A stretch of 43,696 nt of DNA from Baffinella frigidus. Lineage: Eukaryota; Cryptophyceae; Cryptomonadales; Baffinellaceae. A model generated the notes under the pieces. It did not search any database, was not told where the DNA came from, and saw nothing but the letters and a program-made list of their open reading frames with translations. The stretch spans positions 719,730-763,425 of the forward strand of contig MU646303.1 of the NCBI GenBank assembly GCA_026770585.1, given 5' to 3'. The position numbers and the translations under genes were made by a program. Shown piece by piece: positions 16,203 to 33,547 of the stretch; the first letter of the stretch is position 1, and each line of letters begins with the position of its first letter.

Positions 16203-18634
16203 ATATCGGTCTCTCTCTCTCTTACAATGCGATCGAGGAGTTCCCCGGCAGACACAGCATTCCCCTCGGCTCTCGAGAGGTGCACCAGCGCCTTGTCCAG
16301 CAGCTTCCGCTCAGCCTGCTGCCCGCCGAGCTGCGATCGGGGGTGGGGGTTTAGGGTTATGAGCCCACCAACACCTTGACCCCATGCGCAGCTTTTTCTC
16401 AGCCTGCTGCCCGCCGTGCTGCGATCAGGGGTGAGGGTTGAGGGTTATGAGCCTCCCAACACCGTCACCTTTAGGGTTATGAGCCCAGAACACCATCACC
16501 TTTGGGGTCATGGGCCCCAAAACATTTAGGGTTGTGAGCCCCCAACAAGGTTGACCCCATGCGCAGCTTCTTCTCCTGCTGCTGCCCGCCGAGCTGCGAT
16601 CAGGGCCACGCCAGGTCATTAGTCGGAATTTCAGATACAAGTCTTGTTTTAAATTGTGTACCCGGATCCGAAATTCGGCGTAACAAAACGTTGGGAGGAT
16701 GAGGAGTTGCCTCTCACGTGTGACCGCACACTCATTTAGTACCAGGAAACGAACCGTTGCGTCCTGAAATTCAGACGAATGACCTGGCGTGGTACACGGA
16801 ATCAATCATCAAGGAATCAGGTGTAGGGGCTAGACACCGCTCCTCCTCCTGCCCGCCGAGCTGCTCTGAGGAGTTGGTGTTGAGTTTTTAGCGTTTAGGG
16901 TTGGCGAGCACCCACCCCAGGGACAGCCACCGCGCCTCCCGCCGGCGATGATGGTACACGGTCAGCACACCGCTAGGACTCCCAACTAAAAAAATCAGAA
17001 ATTCGTGGACTTACCGAATTCGTGTGAAACAAACTCGGCAAGTCGAACTCGGTAGATCCGGTCAACTCCCTGGTACAAATCGGCTTTCGAAAGTCGATTT
17101 GTACCAGGGAGCTGGCCAGATCGGGGGCACCTTGTCCAGCAGCTGTCTCTGCTCCTGCTGCCCGCCGAGCTGCGCGCACCGCGTTCCACTTACCCGTAGG
17201 CACCCCCCCTATGTCCCTACGGATTGCCTACCGTAGGGTCCTAGGTGATATCGCTCAAGGGTTCTTCAAAATCCCTTCGAAGTCCGCTGTGGGATTGAGC
17301 TGTCCACTTAGCAGCCACTGGGGGCTTCACGGATACAGTCCATCTAAACTATGTGTTCTAGAAAATTATCCATTGCCCTGTAACTTAACCGGAATTTCAC
17401 CTTGAATTCAAGGTGAAAAGGTCTTCGGTCGCTGCTCAGTGGATGGGACAGCACAGGTTGTTTCCATGTGAGATGATTCCTAGCTCTGCTCCAATTGAAT
17501 CGGGCTCACCAAAATGGTGAGCCCAAATCGCAACGGTTCGCCAAAAGTTGATAAATCCCCTTGAAAAAGTAGACTTTGACGATTTGGGTCGAATAAAAGG
17601 ACACAATCGATTTAGTCAACCCGAGTGAAACGGAGCTAGGATTCCTTATCCGATTTAATGATTCCATCTGTTGCAATATCAGATTTGTTTGAACCCGCCA
17701 TTGAATAGCTTGGAGGTGAAGTGTGGGCTATGGTAAAGCTATGTCGAGGCTAAGCCAGAAAATTCCAGCACTGCGATAGAATAAAAAGGTGTTTTGAATT
17801 GAACCTGTTCCCGCATTAGATTTCTGAATTTCTCTGGAATCGACCCGGGATGCTCACCGTCGACCGGATCTTGTTCGCAACGTAAACCGCGTCAACCACG
17901 GCCACGATCCCGGTCACGAGCTGCAGCTGCGCGGCGGCCTGCACCATGCCGGGACTGATGATGAAGCCCAGGGCCTCGCGGCGCCACGTCTCCCCCGCGT
18001 TGTCCGCCATCCTGTGCAGGGGCGCAAGCGCGTTGCCGAAGTTTTTCATCGCCTGCATCACGAACGGCTGGGTTTTCGCGTTGATGTCCATCCCGAGCTT
18101 GGAGGTGATCCCCTCGAGCTTCCGGTAGCGCCGCTGGAAATCCTCGAGGAGCAGCTTGCCCTCGCGCGACGCCAGCAGCTCGGGCTCCTCCAGAAGCTGC
18201 GTGCGGATCTTGTCGAGGGTCTCCCAGATTTTTTGCCCCTCGCCCAACATCCGCTTGTCTGCCGCCGTAATCTGCTCCATGTCCGGTATAGGCAGAGGAG
18301 CCAACTGAGGCAGGTCCGGCAATTTCGGGAGCGGTTCCTCAGTCCGCCCTTCCAAGATCCTGCTGCGTTCCAGCAGCGCCTCCTCCAGAGCCGCCAGTCC
18401 CGTTCCGTCCCCGGTTGCCTCCGCAAGCCCTGGTGCAGGTCCCGCCAGCTGTGCAACAGGCGCCGCAGGCGCCGCAAAGTTTGGAACCAGCAAAGACCAC
18501 GCGTCCTGGGATCCCTGCGGGAGAATCATCGGCACCGAGTTCGCCCACAGCGAGGGGTTCAGAAGAAGTGCGGAGCACGGGGAGGCGGCCGCGATGAGCA
18601 GCAGCGCCCACATTGGTCTGTGGGCCACCCGCAT
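2185..18634 (-). CDS. Large multi-exon minus-strand gene (gene-level view), secreted or membrane, unknown
   Basis: I group here the minus-strand exons starting with the signal-peptide exon 17858-18634 and continuing leftwards: 16226-16330, (15275-15301), 14401-14499, 14159-14227, 13807-13905, one copy of the 12387 unit, 11264-11412, 10133-10207, 9777-9893, 7885-8010, 7280-7328, 6836-6918, 5076-5183, 4278-4328, 2922-2957 and 2185-2283. Most are phase 0 at both ends, so they can be joined in order. Content is an N-terminal signal peptide, Pro-rich stretch, helices, two to three hydrophobic segments, coiled coils and Pro/Gly-rich pieces. No stop codon is identified, so the 3' end is open. It may in truth be two genes. 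A gap hides part of it. I do not recognise the product. Confidence 0.4.
2369..2451 (-). pseudogene. Echo of exon 2185-2283 (5' part)
   Basis: The minus strand after GGCAG reads ALEGKSAAEEGVEKGTPGLD, parallel to the exon at 2185-2283. It then diverges after SYRDQ, and no donor is kept. Confidence 0.75.
2486..3257. repeat. (GA)n/(CT)n microsatellite interrupted by exon echoes
   Basis: About 770 bp is mostly GA dinucleotide with GCGAGA and GAAAGA variants. It is interrupted near 2529-2561, 2725-2760 and 2922-2957 by copies of one short exon-like unit. All long arginine/glutamate or serine/leucine frames here come from the microsatellite. Confidence 0.95.
2922..2957 (-). CDS. 12-codon candidate exon with two echoes
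   Basis: The minus strand reads AAMRQCLHATMQ in phase 0 between CAG and a GC donor. An intact copy differing only at silent sites lies at 2725-2760. A third copy near 2529-2561 carries a 5-bp deletion that breaks the frame. The differences between the two intact copies are synonymous, which argues for past coding. The product is unknown. Confidence 0.35.
3505..3619. mobile_element. Foldback element family A, copy 1
   Basis: The outer arms ATACCTCGCTCATAAG and TTATGAGCGAGATACCCC face each other around a CCGTAGGG/CTACTGTAG core. This is the only copy left of 30 kb. Twelve further copies lie between 30.9 and 41.6 kb. Confidence 0.85.
3651..3840. mobile_element. MITE-like element with ~40-bp imperfect TIR
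   Basis: The left end GAGCGATTCCGGGAAA...CAGGTTTGCTG-type sequence is mirrored by the right end CAGCAAACC...TTTTCCGGAATCGCTC. Total length is about 190 bp, with GGTACAAATGA inside. No coding capacity. Confidence 0.65.
3938..4075. mobile_element. MITE-like element, family F, copy 2
   Basis: The termini are CCACACGGTGG and CCACCGTGTGG. It is 138 bp and shares the GCAACGTGACCAAATTT and GTTGACTTTTGATGAACGG blocks with the 2026-2162 copy. Confidence 0.75.
4137..4168 (-). pseudogene. Echo of exon 4278-4328
   Basis: This is the 3' part only. It starts directly after a GCAG and ends at a GTACAC donor. The peptide match is DPALATRTVQ against DPALATRIVQ. Confidence 0.6.
4278..4328 (-). CDS. 17-codon candidate exon, minus strand
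   Basis: Between CCTGGCAG and a GCACCC (GC-type) donor the minus strand reads TVLKDCVDPALATRIVQ in phase 0. An echo at 4137-4168 keeps DPALATR(T)VQ and has a GT donor (GTACAC). The product is unknown. Confidence 0.4.
4645..4985 (-). pseudogene. Three echoes of exon 5076-5183
   Basis: Partial copies end at 4645, 4847 and 4919. On the minus strand they read AARQQARVSQRTQ, LRQQARASQRTQ and AARAARQQAGASQRAQ, each followed by a GC or GT donor. A (CT)n/(CA)n microsatellite (4694-4832) lies among them. Confidence 0.75.
4694..4832. repeat. (CT)n then (CA)n microsatellite
   Basis: CTCTCT tracts are followed by about 17 uninterrupted CA units and a poly-C run. It separates the first and second echoes of the exon at 5076-5183. 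Confidence 0.95.
5076..5183 (-). CDS. Coiled-coil exon of minus-strand gene
   Basis: An open phase-0 exon of 36 codons lies between ACAG and GTGTGG. It begins VTEDPESKEQLRTLAAQLK and continues EATRAARQQARASQRTQ, a charged, probably helical segment. Four degenerate copies flank it (ends at 4645, 4847 and 4919, plus 5448-5500). This copy is the only one complete and uninterrupted. The product is unknown. Confidence 0.55.
5248..5437. mobile_element. MITE-like element, family D, copy 1
   Basis: The right terminus CCAGCATTCTCGAGTGG pairs with a left terminus CCACACGAGAATGCT. The 190-bp interior carries TGTGTAGTAACTTTCG and a GGTACAAAT box. Copy 2 lies at 42986-43176. Confidence 0.75.
5448..5500 (-). 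pseudogene. Echo of exon 5076-5183 (5' part)
   Basis: The minus strand reads GTEDPESKAQLLCLRR, matching the start of the 5076-5183 exon, and then meets the family D element end at 5437. The frame is kept for about 12 codons. Confidence 0.65.
5569..5659. mobile_element. 91-bp foldback element
   Basis: The arm ATACGATCTGGCAACGAAAT faces ATTTTCGTTGCCATATCGTAT. The inner boxes TTACTACACAATTG and CAATTGTGTAGTAA are also inverted. The TACTACAC box is shared with families D, E and the 21.8 to 22.4 kb elements. Confidence 0.8.
5822..6447. repeat. Direct repeat of ~113 bp (5822-5935 and 6334-6447)
   Basis: Both copies contain GGTTAGGTGGGGGCGCTCC, TCTACCAAAATGGAGAGCG and GACCTCAAC. They differ at only a handful of sites. 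Between them lie a truncated family C element (6131-6237) and a copy of the family F right half. No reading frame is conserved. Confidence 0.7.
6131..6237. mobile_element. Foldback element family C, right half
   Basis: It runs from CCTACGGTAGGCAACCCGTAGG through AAAATCCCTTCGTAGCCCGCTGTGTGG. The left arm is missing. Confidence 0.7.
6548..6686. mobile_element. MITE-like element, family H, copy 1
   Basis: The termini CCACTTAGCAGC and GCTGCTAAGTGG are exact inverted repeats, 139 bp apart. A related copy is at 17304-17442 and a half copy is at about 28811-28890. Confidence 0.85.
6836..6918 (-). CDS. Exon of minus-strand gene, unknown
   Basis: Between TGTGCAG and a GTGAGC donor lie 2 nt plus 27 codons. 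The key stretch is KAFRMTGRSVSLGAYTPEPG. A second copy (about 6965-7025) reads EAFRMTGRSFTLGAYTSE. Five of the nine codon differences between the copies are silent in this frame, which favours minus-strand coding over the overlapping plus-strand frame. The product is unknown. Confidence 0.5.
6965..7025 (-). pseudogene. Echo of exon 6836-6918
   Basis: It keeps AFRMTGRS and LGAYT with conservative changes. The upstream part is shifted by a small insertion and no donor follows. Confidence 0.6.
7170..7590 (-). pseudogene. Four tandem copies of a Pro-rich exon
   Basis: Copies near 7175-7205, 7280-7328, 7350-7400 and 7515-7570 share the minus-strand pattern RPPS-x-APT followed by PPPGGPG. The 7280-7328 copy is the best exon candidate: acceptor CGCAG, 49 nt ending in phase 1, donor GTTCTG. 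GAAGAA triplet repeats lie between the copies. Pro-rich and GC-rich sequence can mimic coding, so certainty is limited. Confidence 0.5.
7597..7860. repeat. Degenerate TTTAGGG repeat
   Basis: TTTAGGG, TTTTAGGG and GGTTGAGGG units, G-rich strand plus. This is intron-like filler of the minus-strand gene, whose sense strand reads CCCTAAA. Confidence 0.85.
7885..8010 (-). CDS. Gly/Pro-rich candidate exon with three echoes
   Basis: The minus frame reads RVTSRLRAPSHPAGTPG, then GWRSATPGPGASLTPGPAG, between a CAG and a possible GTGGAA donor. Three partial copies keep the same frame: 8283-8325 (SLTPGPA), 8528-8583 (GWRSATPGPG) and 8858-8925 (SRLRAPSHPAGTPG). The frame conserved across copies is the evidence for coding. 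Exact ends are uncertain and no family is recognised. Confidence 0.4.
8062..8163. repeat. (GTGTTGA)n satellite
   Basis: About 14 uninterrupted copies of the heptamer GTGTTGA, a homogenised variant of the surrounding telomere-like repeat. Confidence 0.95.
8164..8860. repeat. Degenerate TTTAGGG/GTGTAGGG repeat with exon echoes
   Basis: Mostly TTTAGGG, GTGTAGGG and GTTGAGGG units on plus. It is interrupted by GC-rich fragments at 8283-8325 and 8528-8583 that are echoes of 7885-8010. Confidence 0.85.
8985..9060 (-). pseudogene. Echo of exon 9777-9893
   Basis: The minus strand reads SGIRARSAALSLTPGPETPPP, parallel to SGLRPPSAALSLTPPP in the exon. A shorter copy at 9441-9475 is cut by the family E element. 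Confidence 0.6.
9239..9440. mobile_element. MITE-like element, family E, copy 1
   Basis: The ends are GAGGCTGGAAGAG and CTAGCCTCGAGTGG. The interior carries GTATTTTAAATGT, AATACTACACATTT and a perfect 42-bp palindrome at 9305-9346. The palindrome differs in sequence from the central hairpins of copies at 25893-26102 and 27947-28157. Confidence 0.85.
9630..9705 (-). pseudogene. Echo of exon 9777-9893 (3' part)
   Basis: The minus strand reads SLTPPPLDEKEEERQPKE and then a GTGATT donor. One codon shorter than the main copy. Confidence 0.65.
9777..9893 (-). CDS. Exon of minus-strand gene, basic then acidic
   Basis: A phase-0 exon of 39 codons lies between GCGCGCAG and GTTCATG. The first half is Ser/Arg-rich (GGLSSRSRRSGLRPPSAAL). 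The second half is LTPPPLDDEREEEERQPKE. Copies at 9630-9705, 8985-9060 and 9441-9475 preserve this frame. The product is unknown. Confidence 0.5.
9915..10112. repeat. (GA)n and (TG)n microsatellite
   Basis: GA tracts, a TG block at about 9960-10005, more GA and a G run. On the minus (sense) strand this is a CT/CA tract. Confidence 0.95.
10133..10207 (-). CDS. 25-codon exon, Ala/Gln-rich, minus strand
   Basis: Between GTGCAG and GTGCGCC the minus strand reads AGNATGAAAQEAIQRATSL and ends VRSRVQ, phase 0 at both ends. A second copy at 10266-10342 keeps the first 12 codons, then is broken by a frameshift and a stop. The contrast between an intact and a broken copy supports this as the used exon. 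The product is unknown. Confidence 0.55.
10266..10342 (-). pseudogene. Broken echo of exon 10133-10207
   Basis: It starts after AACAG as AGNATGVAAQEATQ, then runs into a stop. The downstream RSRVQ-like end is in another frame and lacks a GT. Confidence 0.8.
10443..10682. repeat. (GA)n/(GAGCGA)n microsatellite
   Basis: 240 bp of GAGAGC and GAGA units, with a TG block near the right end. Reading frames through it are not genes. Confidence 0.95.
10784..10917. mobile_element. MITE-like element, family X, copy 1
   Basis: The arms CCACCCAATGGGCTTCGCAG and CTGCGAAGCCCACTATGTGG face each other over 134 bp. A second copy is at 26257-26390. It lies 7 bp from the next element. Confidence 0.75.
10925..11077. 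mobile_element. MITE-like element with 27-bp TIR
   Basis: GGTCGGATAGCGAGGGGGCA at the left is mirrored by TGCCCCCTTGCTATCCGACC at the right. The centre is a second palindrome built on GCCTTGACTGCA/TGCAGTCAAGGC. No other copy is in the window. Confidence 0.85.
11264..11412 (-). CDS. Exon of minus-strand gene, helical
   Basis: After CAGCAG the minus strand reads KPLSAAAGAVTALRMLVEEL and continues to VRALVPLLDQLRAAQ, ending at a GCACCC donor (GC type). About 49 codons, strongly helical and acidic in the middle. A partial copy at 11560-11600 (KPLSAARRG) is broken. A further end fragment lies near 11090-11110. The product is unknown. Confidence 0.55.
11426..11500. repeat. (CATGTCAG)n minisatellite
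   Basis: About nine perfect copies of the octamer CATGTCAG. It sits exactly at the 5' border of the exon at 11264-11412, and the repeat unit resembles the exon's upstream sequence CTGTCAGCAG. Confidence 0.95.
11560..11754 (-). pseudogene. Echoes: KPLSAA fragment and LVAAGM fragment
   Basis: On the minus strand, 11560-11620 repeats the start of exon 11264-11412. Further right, 11690-11736 reads LVAAGMILTPMDIQNGRVR after a CGCAG acceptor, related to VAAGG fragments at 12010-12030, 12165-12185 and 12260-12280. Which, if any, is used cannot be told. Confidence 0.45.
11757..11862. repeat. (CT)n microsatellite
   Basis: CTCTCT with CGCTCT and TTTTCTTT interruptions on plus. Confidence 0.95.
11880..13124 (-). 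pseudogene. Array of exon copies: HPEIVASRARSELLQ unit
   Basis: Six copies of a ~54-bp exon-like unit start at 12387, ~12591, ~12701, ~12807, ~13012 and ~13123 on the minus strand. They read (V/M)HP(E/A)IVASRxRSELLQPG with acceptor CAG or TAG directly before each. Two are damaged by small deletions. The 12387 copy is open longest and continues into KHSEAASFVHAGNVPQAVAA. Two further units (11885-11990, 12000-12140) keep only the SELLQ and VAAGG parts. TTTAGGG-like fragments separate the copies. Confidence 0.7.
13379..13445 (-). pseudogene. Echo of exon 13807-13905
   Basis: The minus strand reads RHDDTLSEHAGLQAQFCE followed by GTTGCT. The 5' third is missing. Confidence 0.75.
13602..13685 (-). 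pseudogene. Second copy of exon 13807-13905
   Basis: The minus strand reads LDAASKMMRRHDDDSLSELA and on to AQFRE, then GTTCTT. Open, with one extra Asp codon. It could be the used exon instead of, or as an alternative to, 13807-13905. Confidence 0.6.
13807..13905 (-). CDS. Exon of minus-strand gene, coiled coil
   Basis: A phase-0 exon of 33 codons lies between ATCCAG and GTCCTA. It begins VMRGKVLDKASQMMRRHDD and continues TLSEHAGLQAQFRE. It follows the hydrophobic exon 14159-14227 in the same phase, so a membrane segment running into a charged helix is plausible. Two more copies lie at 13602 and 13379. The product is unknown. Confidence 0.55.
13910..14150. repeat. Degenerate TTTAGGG repeat
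   Basis: GTGTAGGG, TTTAGGG and GGGTTAGGG units, plus G-rich. It resumes at 14270-14395. Confidence 0.85.
14159..14227 (-). CDS. Hydrophobic exon (possible membrane segment)
   Basis: Between ACGCAG and GTGATG lie 23 codons in phase 0: GRMALGMAAGAALFSGGMNL and then ALG. Almost uncharged, long enough for one transmembrane helix. The acceptor is preceded on the sense strand by CCAAACCCGAAACC, a telomere-like C-rich tract. Confidence 0.6.
14401..14499 (-). CDS. Hydrophobic exon with Pro stretch
   Basis: Between AACCCAG and GTGCGC lie 33 codons in phase 0: GRARLWGAVGAVLTFLKAAI, then ADAPPPPIAALGV. The end could also be one codon earlier, because GTGGTG offers two GTs. A second membrane-like segment of the minus gene. 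Flanked by telomere-like repeat on both sides. Confidence 0.6.
14503..14710. repeat. (GGGTTGA)n satellite running into the gap
   Basis: The same array as at 1-230. It reaches the first N, so the gap is probably caused by this satellite. Confidence 0.9.
14711..15274. other. Assembly gap, 564 N
   Basis: A run of N. The right edge cuts a candidate exon (15275-15301). Translations through the gap are meaningless. Confidence 1.
15275..15301 (-). CDS. Partial exon cut by the assembly gap
   Basis: After GGTTCGCAG the minus strand reads VCDAMSDRP and then enters the gap. Too short to judge alone, but acceptor and strand agree with neighbouring exons. Confidence 0.35.
15335..15418. repeat. Three tandem copies of GTTCGGTCAATAAAAGGCG
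   Basis: A ~27-bp unit (GTTCGGTCAATAAAAGGCG plus TCCGAA) is repeated about three times. It abuts the next element. Confidence 0.85.
15415..15799. mobile_element. 385-bp element with long imperfect TIR
   Basis: The ends TTAGAGCGCTTGC and GCAAGCGCTCTAA are exact. Similarity continues inward for about 60 bp (GATTTT and TTTTTTTCAGAA blocks on both sides). A 112-codon open frame inside (15429-15767) overlaps the TIR, resembles nothing and is AT-rich, so the element is probably non-autonomous. Confidence 0.7.
15885..16228. repeat. (CT)n, (CCCT)n, (TA)n and (TG)n microsatellites
   Basis: CT tracts at 15885-15975 and 16078-16140, then TA/TG at 16141-16205 and CT to 16221. Between them, 15978-16075 is an echo of exon 16226-16330. 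Confidence 0.95.
15978..16075 (-). pseudogene. Echo of exon 16226-16330
   Basis: Nucleotide identity to the exon is high (TTCCCCGGCAGACACAGCAT and CGCCTTGTCCAGC blocks on plus), but a 1-nt loss in the CTCTCGAGAGG region shifts the frame. Confidence 0.85.
16226..16330 (-). CDS. Exon 2 of minus-strand gene
   Basis: Between GATCGCAG and a strong GTAAGAG donor lie 35 codons in phase 0. They begin LGGQQAERKLLDKALVHLS and end NAVSAGELLDRI, an amphipathic helical segment. The 5' edge alone (LGGQQ or LGGQEEE with a CTG/TGC acceptor) is repeated four more times to the right: about 16386-16430, 16560-16600, 16838-16862 and 17130-17182. It joins in phase to exon 1 (17858-18634). Unknown family. Confidence 0.65.
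16606..16792. mobile_element. MITE-like element, family G, copy 2
   Basis: The ends CCACGCCAGGTCATT and AATGACCTGGCGTGG are exact inverted repeats continuing into GGAATTTCAG/CTGAAATTC. 187 bp, no coding capacity. Confidence 0.85.
17056..17118. repeat. Inverted repeat around CTTTCGAAAG
   Basis: The arm AACTCCCTGGTACAAATCG is mirrored by CGATTTGTACCAGGGAGCT. Probably the centre of a foldback element. Confidence 0.8.
17194..17294. mobile_element. Foldback element family C, right half
   Basis: The core CCTACGGATTGCCTACCGTAGG is followed by AAAATCCCTTCGAAGTCCGCTGTG. The left arm is missing. Confidence 0.7.
17304..17442. mobile_element. MITE-like element, family H, copy 2
   Basis: The ends CCACTTAGCAGC and GCTGCTCAGTGG enclose TTCACCTTGAATTCAAGGTGAA, itself a palindrome. 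Confidence 0.8.
17477..17642. mobile_element. Possible MITE-like element
   Basis: TCCTAGCTC at the left faces GAGCTAGGA at the right, with GGGCTCACCAAAATGGTGAGCCC inside. The rest of 17443-17815 holds no gene that I can see. Confidence 0.45.
17858..18634 (-). CDS. Exon 1 of minus-strand gene: signal peptide, Pro-rich, helical
   Basis: This is the longest clean coding exon in the window, 259 codons. The start chosen, MRVAHRPMW, is followed by a hydrophobic core (ALLLIAAASPCSA), a typical signal peptide. An in-frame ATG 12 codons upstream (18670) is possible but lengthens the n-region. Then come a Pro/Ala-rich part, a PKLPDLPQLAPLPIPDMEQ stretch, charged helices (about residues 130-215) and a hydrophobic C-terminal segment near QLVTGIVAVVDAVYVANK. 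At 17857 a GTGAGC donor in phase 0 follows KIRST. Unspliced, the frame would run 13 more codons to a stop at 17816. In an alga with a complex plastid, a signal peptide like this could also begin a bipartite transit peptide. Family unknown. Confidence 0.75.
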
Positions 18635-18914
18635 CGCTTGTGCGTTCCCGTGGCGTTCCCGCCCTGGCAAAATTAAAAATAATTTTTTGAAGCAAAGTCC
18701 TTCAGCCCTGTGAGGCAGTCACATGCAACGCGGACCGAATAGTGTCTGGAGCATAGGTTAATTGTTTTGGTATCGAAAACCAAACGAATGAGACACCCCA
18801 GGATATGGCTCCAAATAATCCTCGATTTGGTCCGCCTCGAGGACGGTGGGCGCTTGGAGCTCTTTCTTTTCAGTCGAGGAAGCCGGGGGGGCTGTTCTCG
18901 CAACCAGCGGGAGG
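18635..18914. promoter_or_regulatory. Shared intergenic region of a divergent gene pair
   Basis: 280 bp separate the start codons of the minus gene (18634) and the FAF2-like gene (18915). An AT-rich patch (TTAAAAATAATTTTTTG, about 18671-18687) stands out against GC-rich exons and lies where a minus-strand upstream element would be. No clear TATA box or motif can be assigned. A bidirectional promoter is an inference from geometry. Confidence 0.4.
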
Positions 18915-31799
<12,885 letters not shown>

Positions 31800-31800
31800 G

Positions 31801-31923
31801 TACAGGGGTGCCTCGCTCGTAAGAAACCGCCCCCTCCCCCTAGGACCACCGTAGGACCCTGGGATTAGGCCTACTGTAGGGTCCTGGGGGCGGGCGGTTT
31901 CTCATGAGGGAGGTACCCCTGTA
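31801..31923. mobile_element. Foldback element family A, just after the FAF2-like stop
   Basis: TACAGGGGTGCCTCGCTCGT to GGGAGGTACCCCTGTA. The same element in the same position follows the echo of this exon at 33301, so it was present before that duplication. Confidence 0.88.
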
Positions 31924-32140
31924 GGGGAAGGCCCCTCTCGATGTATCACATCAAGTTGTCTCTCGGTCATCACACGGTAGCGGTTTTGGATCCCGGACAG
32001 TGTACCTAGAGTAGGTACACTGCAGAGAGTCCAACAAACTCCAACGCATTGCACGGGTCGCGGGGGTGGGTCTGATGATCTCGATCACACCCGGGATTGT
32101 GAGGTAGTGCGGGTCGGTCTAATACAATACATCTATGCAA

Positions 32141-32162
32141 CTTCGCGCAAGAAGCGCTCTAG
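32141..32162 (+). pseudogene. Echo of FAF2-like exon 12, last six codons
   Basis: CTTCGCGCAAGAAGCGCTCTAG is FAQEAL-stop with synonymous and one other change. Directly followed by a family B element. Confidence 0.65.
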
Positions 32163-32163
32163 G

Positions 32164-32275
32164 TATCCCCTAAGTGGCGAGCAGGCTCATACATGTACGC
32201 CCTACCGAAGGGCCCTAGGACCTGCCTGGGACCTCTTTGGGGTCAATTTTGACCCCCTGACCACTTAAGGGATAG
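32164..32275. mobile_element. Foldback element family B, copy 1
   Basis: TATCCCCTAAGTGGCGAGCA faces GGCCACTTAAGGGATA-type sequence (TGACCACTTAAGGGATA). The core is CCTACCGAAGGGCCCTAGG. Confidence 0.85.
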
Positions 32276-32371
32276 GGGTGCCTCGCTCATTAGGCGCGTG
32301 TAATCTGAAAACGCGTGCCTTTTCGTTCTTAATGTGTAAGACCAACAGGGGGAACGGACGCCGGTTCGTTT

Positions 32372-32492
32372 TACAGGGGTACCTCGGTTACAAGAAAACG
32401 CCTTCCCGTAGGACCCTACAGTAGGGCTATGCCTAGGGCCCTATGGTCTTCCTAGGGGGGTGACGTTTTCTTGTAATCCAGGTATCCCTGTA
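32372..32492. mobile_element. Foldback element family A
   Basis: TACAGGGGTACCTCGGTTAC to GTAATCCAGGTATCCCTGTA. The inner arm varies (CAAGAAAACG). Confidence 0.85.
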
Positions 32493-32574
32493 TGTGTGTG
32501 TGCGAGTGCGGTCCTATTTTGGAATAGCTCAAACCCCCCAAGAGAACCGCCCTGTATCCCCTCTGCACGAGCCT

Positions 32575-32695
32575 CTGCACTGGAGAGCTAAACGCGATCC
32601 GAAAGCAAAAATGCTTTCTCTGCAGTCCTTTCTACGGAAGGGCGTGTCGTTGGCATATATTGGGAGCATTTAAAACCTAAAAGACCTAAAGGACC
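32575..32695. mobile_element. Element T, copy 1
   Basis: About 120 bp containing CTGCACTGGAGAGCTAAACG, AGCAAAAATGCTTT and GACCTAAAGGACCT. Copy 2 at 34268-34401 is nearly identical. A third copy, inverted, interrupts the exon 12 echo at 33168-33268. Confidence 0.8.
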
Positions 32696-32701
32696 TATGT
32701 G

Positions 32702-32820
32702 TACAGGGGTACCTCGCTCATAAGAAAACACACACCCTAGGCCCACCATAGGGCCCTACGCATAGGCCTACTGTGGGGTCCTAGGGTGAGGCGTTTTCTT
32801 ATGAGCGAGGTACCCCTCTA
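32702..32820. mobile_element. Foldback element family A
   Basis: TACAGGGGTACCTCGCTCAT to ATGAGCGAGGTACCCCTCTA, core ACCATAGGGCCCTACG. Confidence 0.9.
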
Positions 32821-33135
32821 AGAACAACAGTACAAGCAATCTCCGCTTCGCGATTCTCGGCCTCACTGCTCTCGCAGTGGACTACATGTGGAAACCAACC
32901 ATACGTGTAGGGCCTCACCCCGATTGCAGTTGATCTAATGGCCCAACCTTGGAGCCCTTTTCCCGTGAGGCGGGCCCATCCAGGACCCGGTCCTCACACT
33001 ACAAGGGTTTTGGTGGGGCTGGATTTTAGGGGGTAACGTGACAAATTTGCACTTAAAAAGCCTTAAGGTTGATTGTCTCTGGGCGAGTTGACTTATGAAG
33101 AAAGGTGTGTAGTCCACCGTGGGGTCTCGCACGAG
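32821..33135. other. Spacer without recognised gene
   Basis: Contains a partial family F right half (33040-33122, CAAATTTGC...GTAGTCCACCGTGGGG). No exon is supported. Confidence 0.6.
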
Positions 33136-33301
33136 GGGTCACGCTCGAGGAGGCAGGGCTGGCGCCTTTAGGTCCTTTAGGTTTTAATTTCTCCCAACAT
33201 AGCCCAACGACACGCCCTTCCGTAGAAAGGACTGCAGAGAAAGCATTTTTGCTTTCGGATCGCGTCCGCAGGCCATGCGATTTGTGCATGAAGCCCTCTA
33301 G
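33136..33301 (+). pseudogene. Echo of FAF2-like exon 12 interrupted by element T
   Basis: 33136-33167 reads GVTLEEAGLAP. Element T (inverted) fills 33168-33268. 33269-33301 then resumes with AMRFVHEAL and TAG. The insertion point is the PQ codon pair of the real exon. Confidence 0.88.
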
Positions 33302-33302
33302 G

Positions 33303-33428
33303 TACAGGGGTACCTTGCTCATAAAAAACCGCGCCTCCCTAGGGCCCTACAGTAGGACCATGCCTAGCTAAGGTCCTATGGTGCTCCTGGGGGGGGGGGG
33401 GAGGTCTTATGAGCGAGGTACCCCTCTA
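33303..33428. mobile_element. Foldback element family A, after the exon 12 echo
   Basis: TACAGGGGTACCTTGCTCAT to TTATGAGCGAGGTACCCCTC. It stands 2 bp after the TAG, as at 31801. Confidence 0.88.
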
Positions 33429-33547
33429 ATTGGGGGAAGGACCCATGTAAGCACGTGTGGATTTACTCTGGCATTACATCAAGTTGTCTCTCGGTCTTCA
33501 CACGGTGGCTGTGAGGACCGGGTCCGGGACGAGCCCGCCTCGGGGGT

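Larger units (their letters stand above)
16386..17182 (-). pseudogene. Four echoes of the 5' edge of exon 16226-16330
   Basis: Each keeps CAGCTCGGCGGGCAG or a close variant and then diverges: HGGQQAEKKL, LGGQQQEKKL, LGGQEEER and LGGQQEQRQLLDK. Family G element 16606-16792 and a hairpin (17056-17118) lie among them. Confidence 0.75.
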
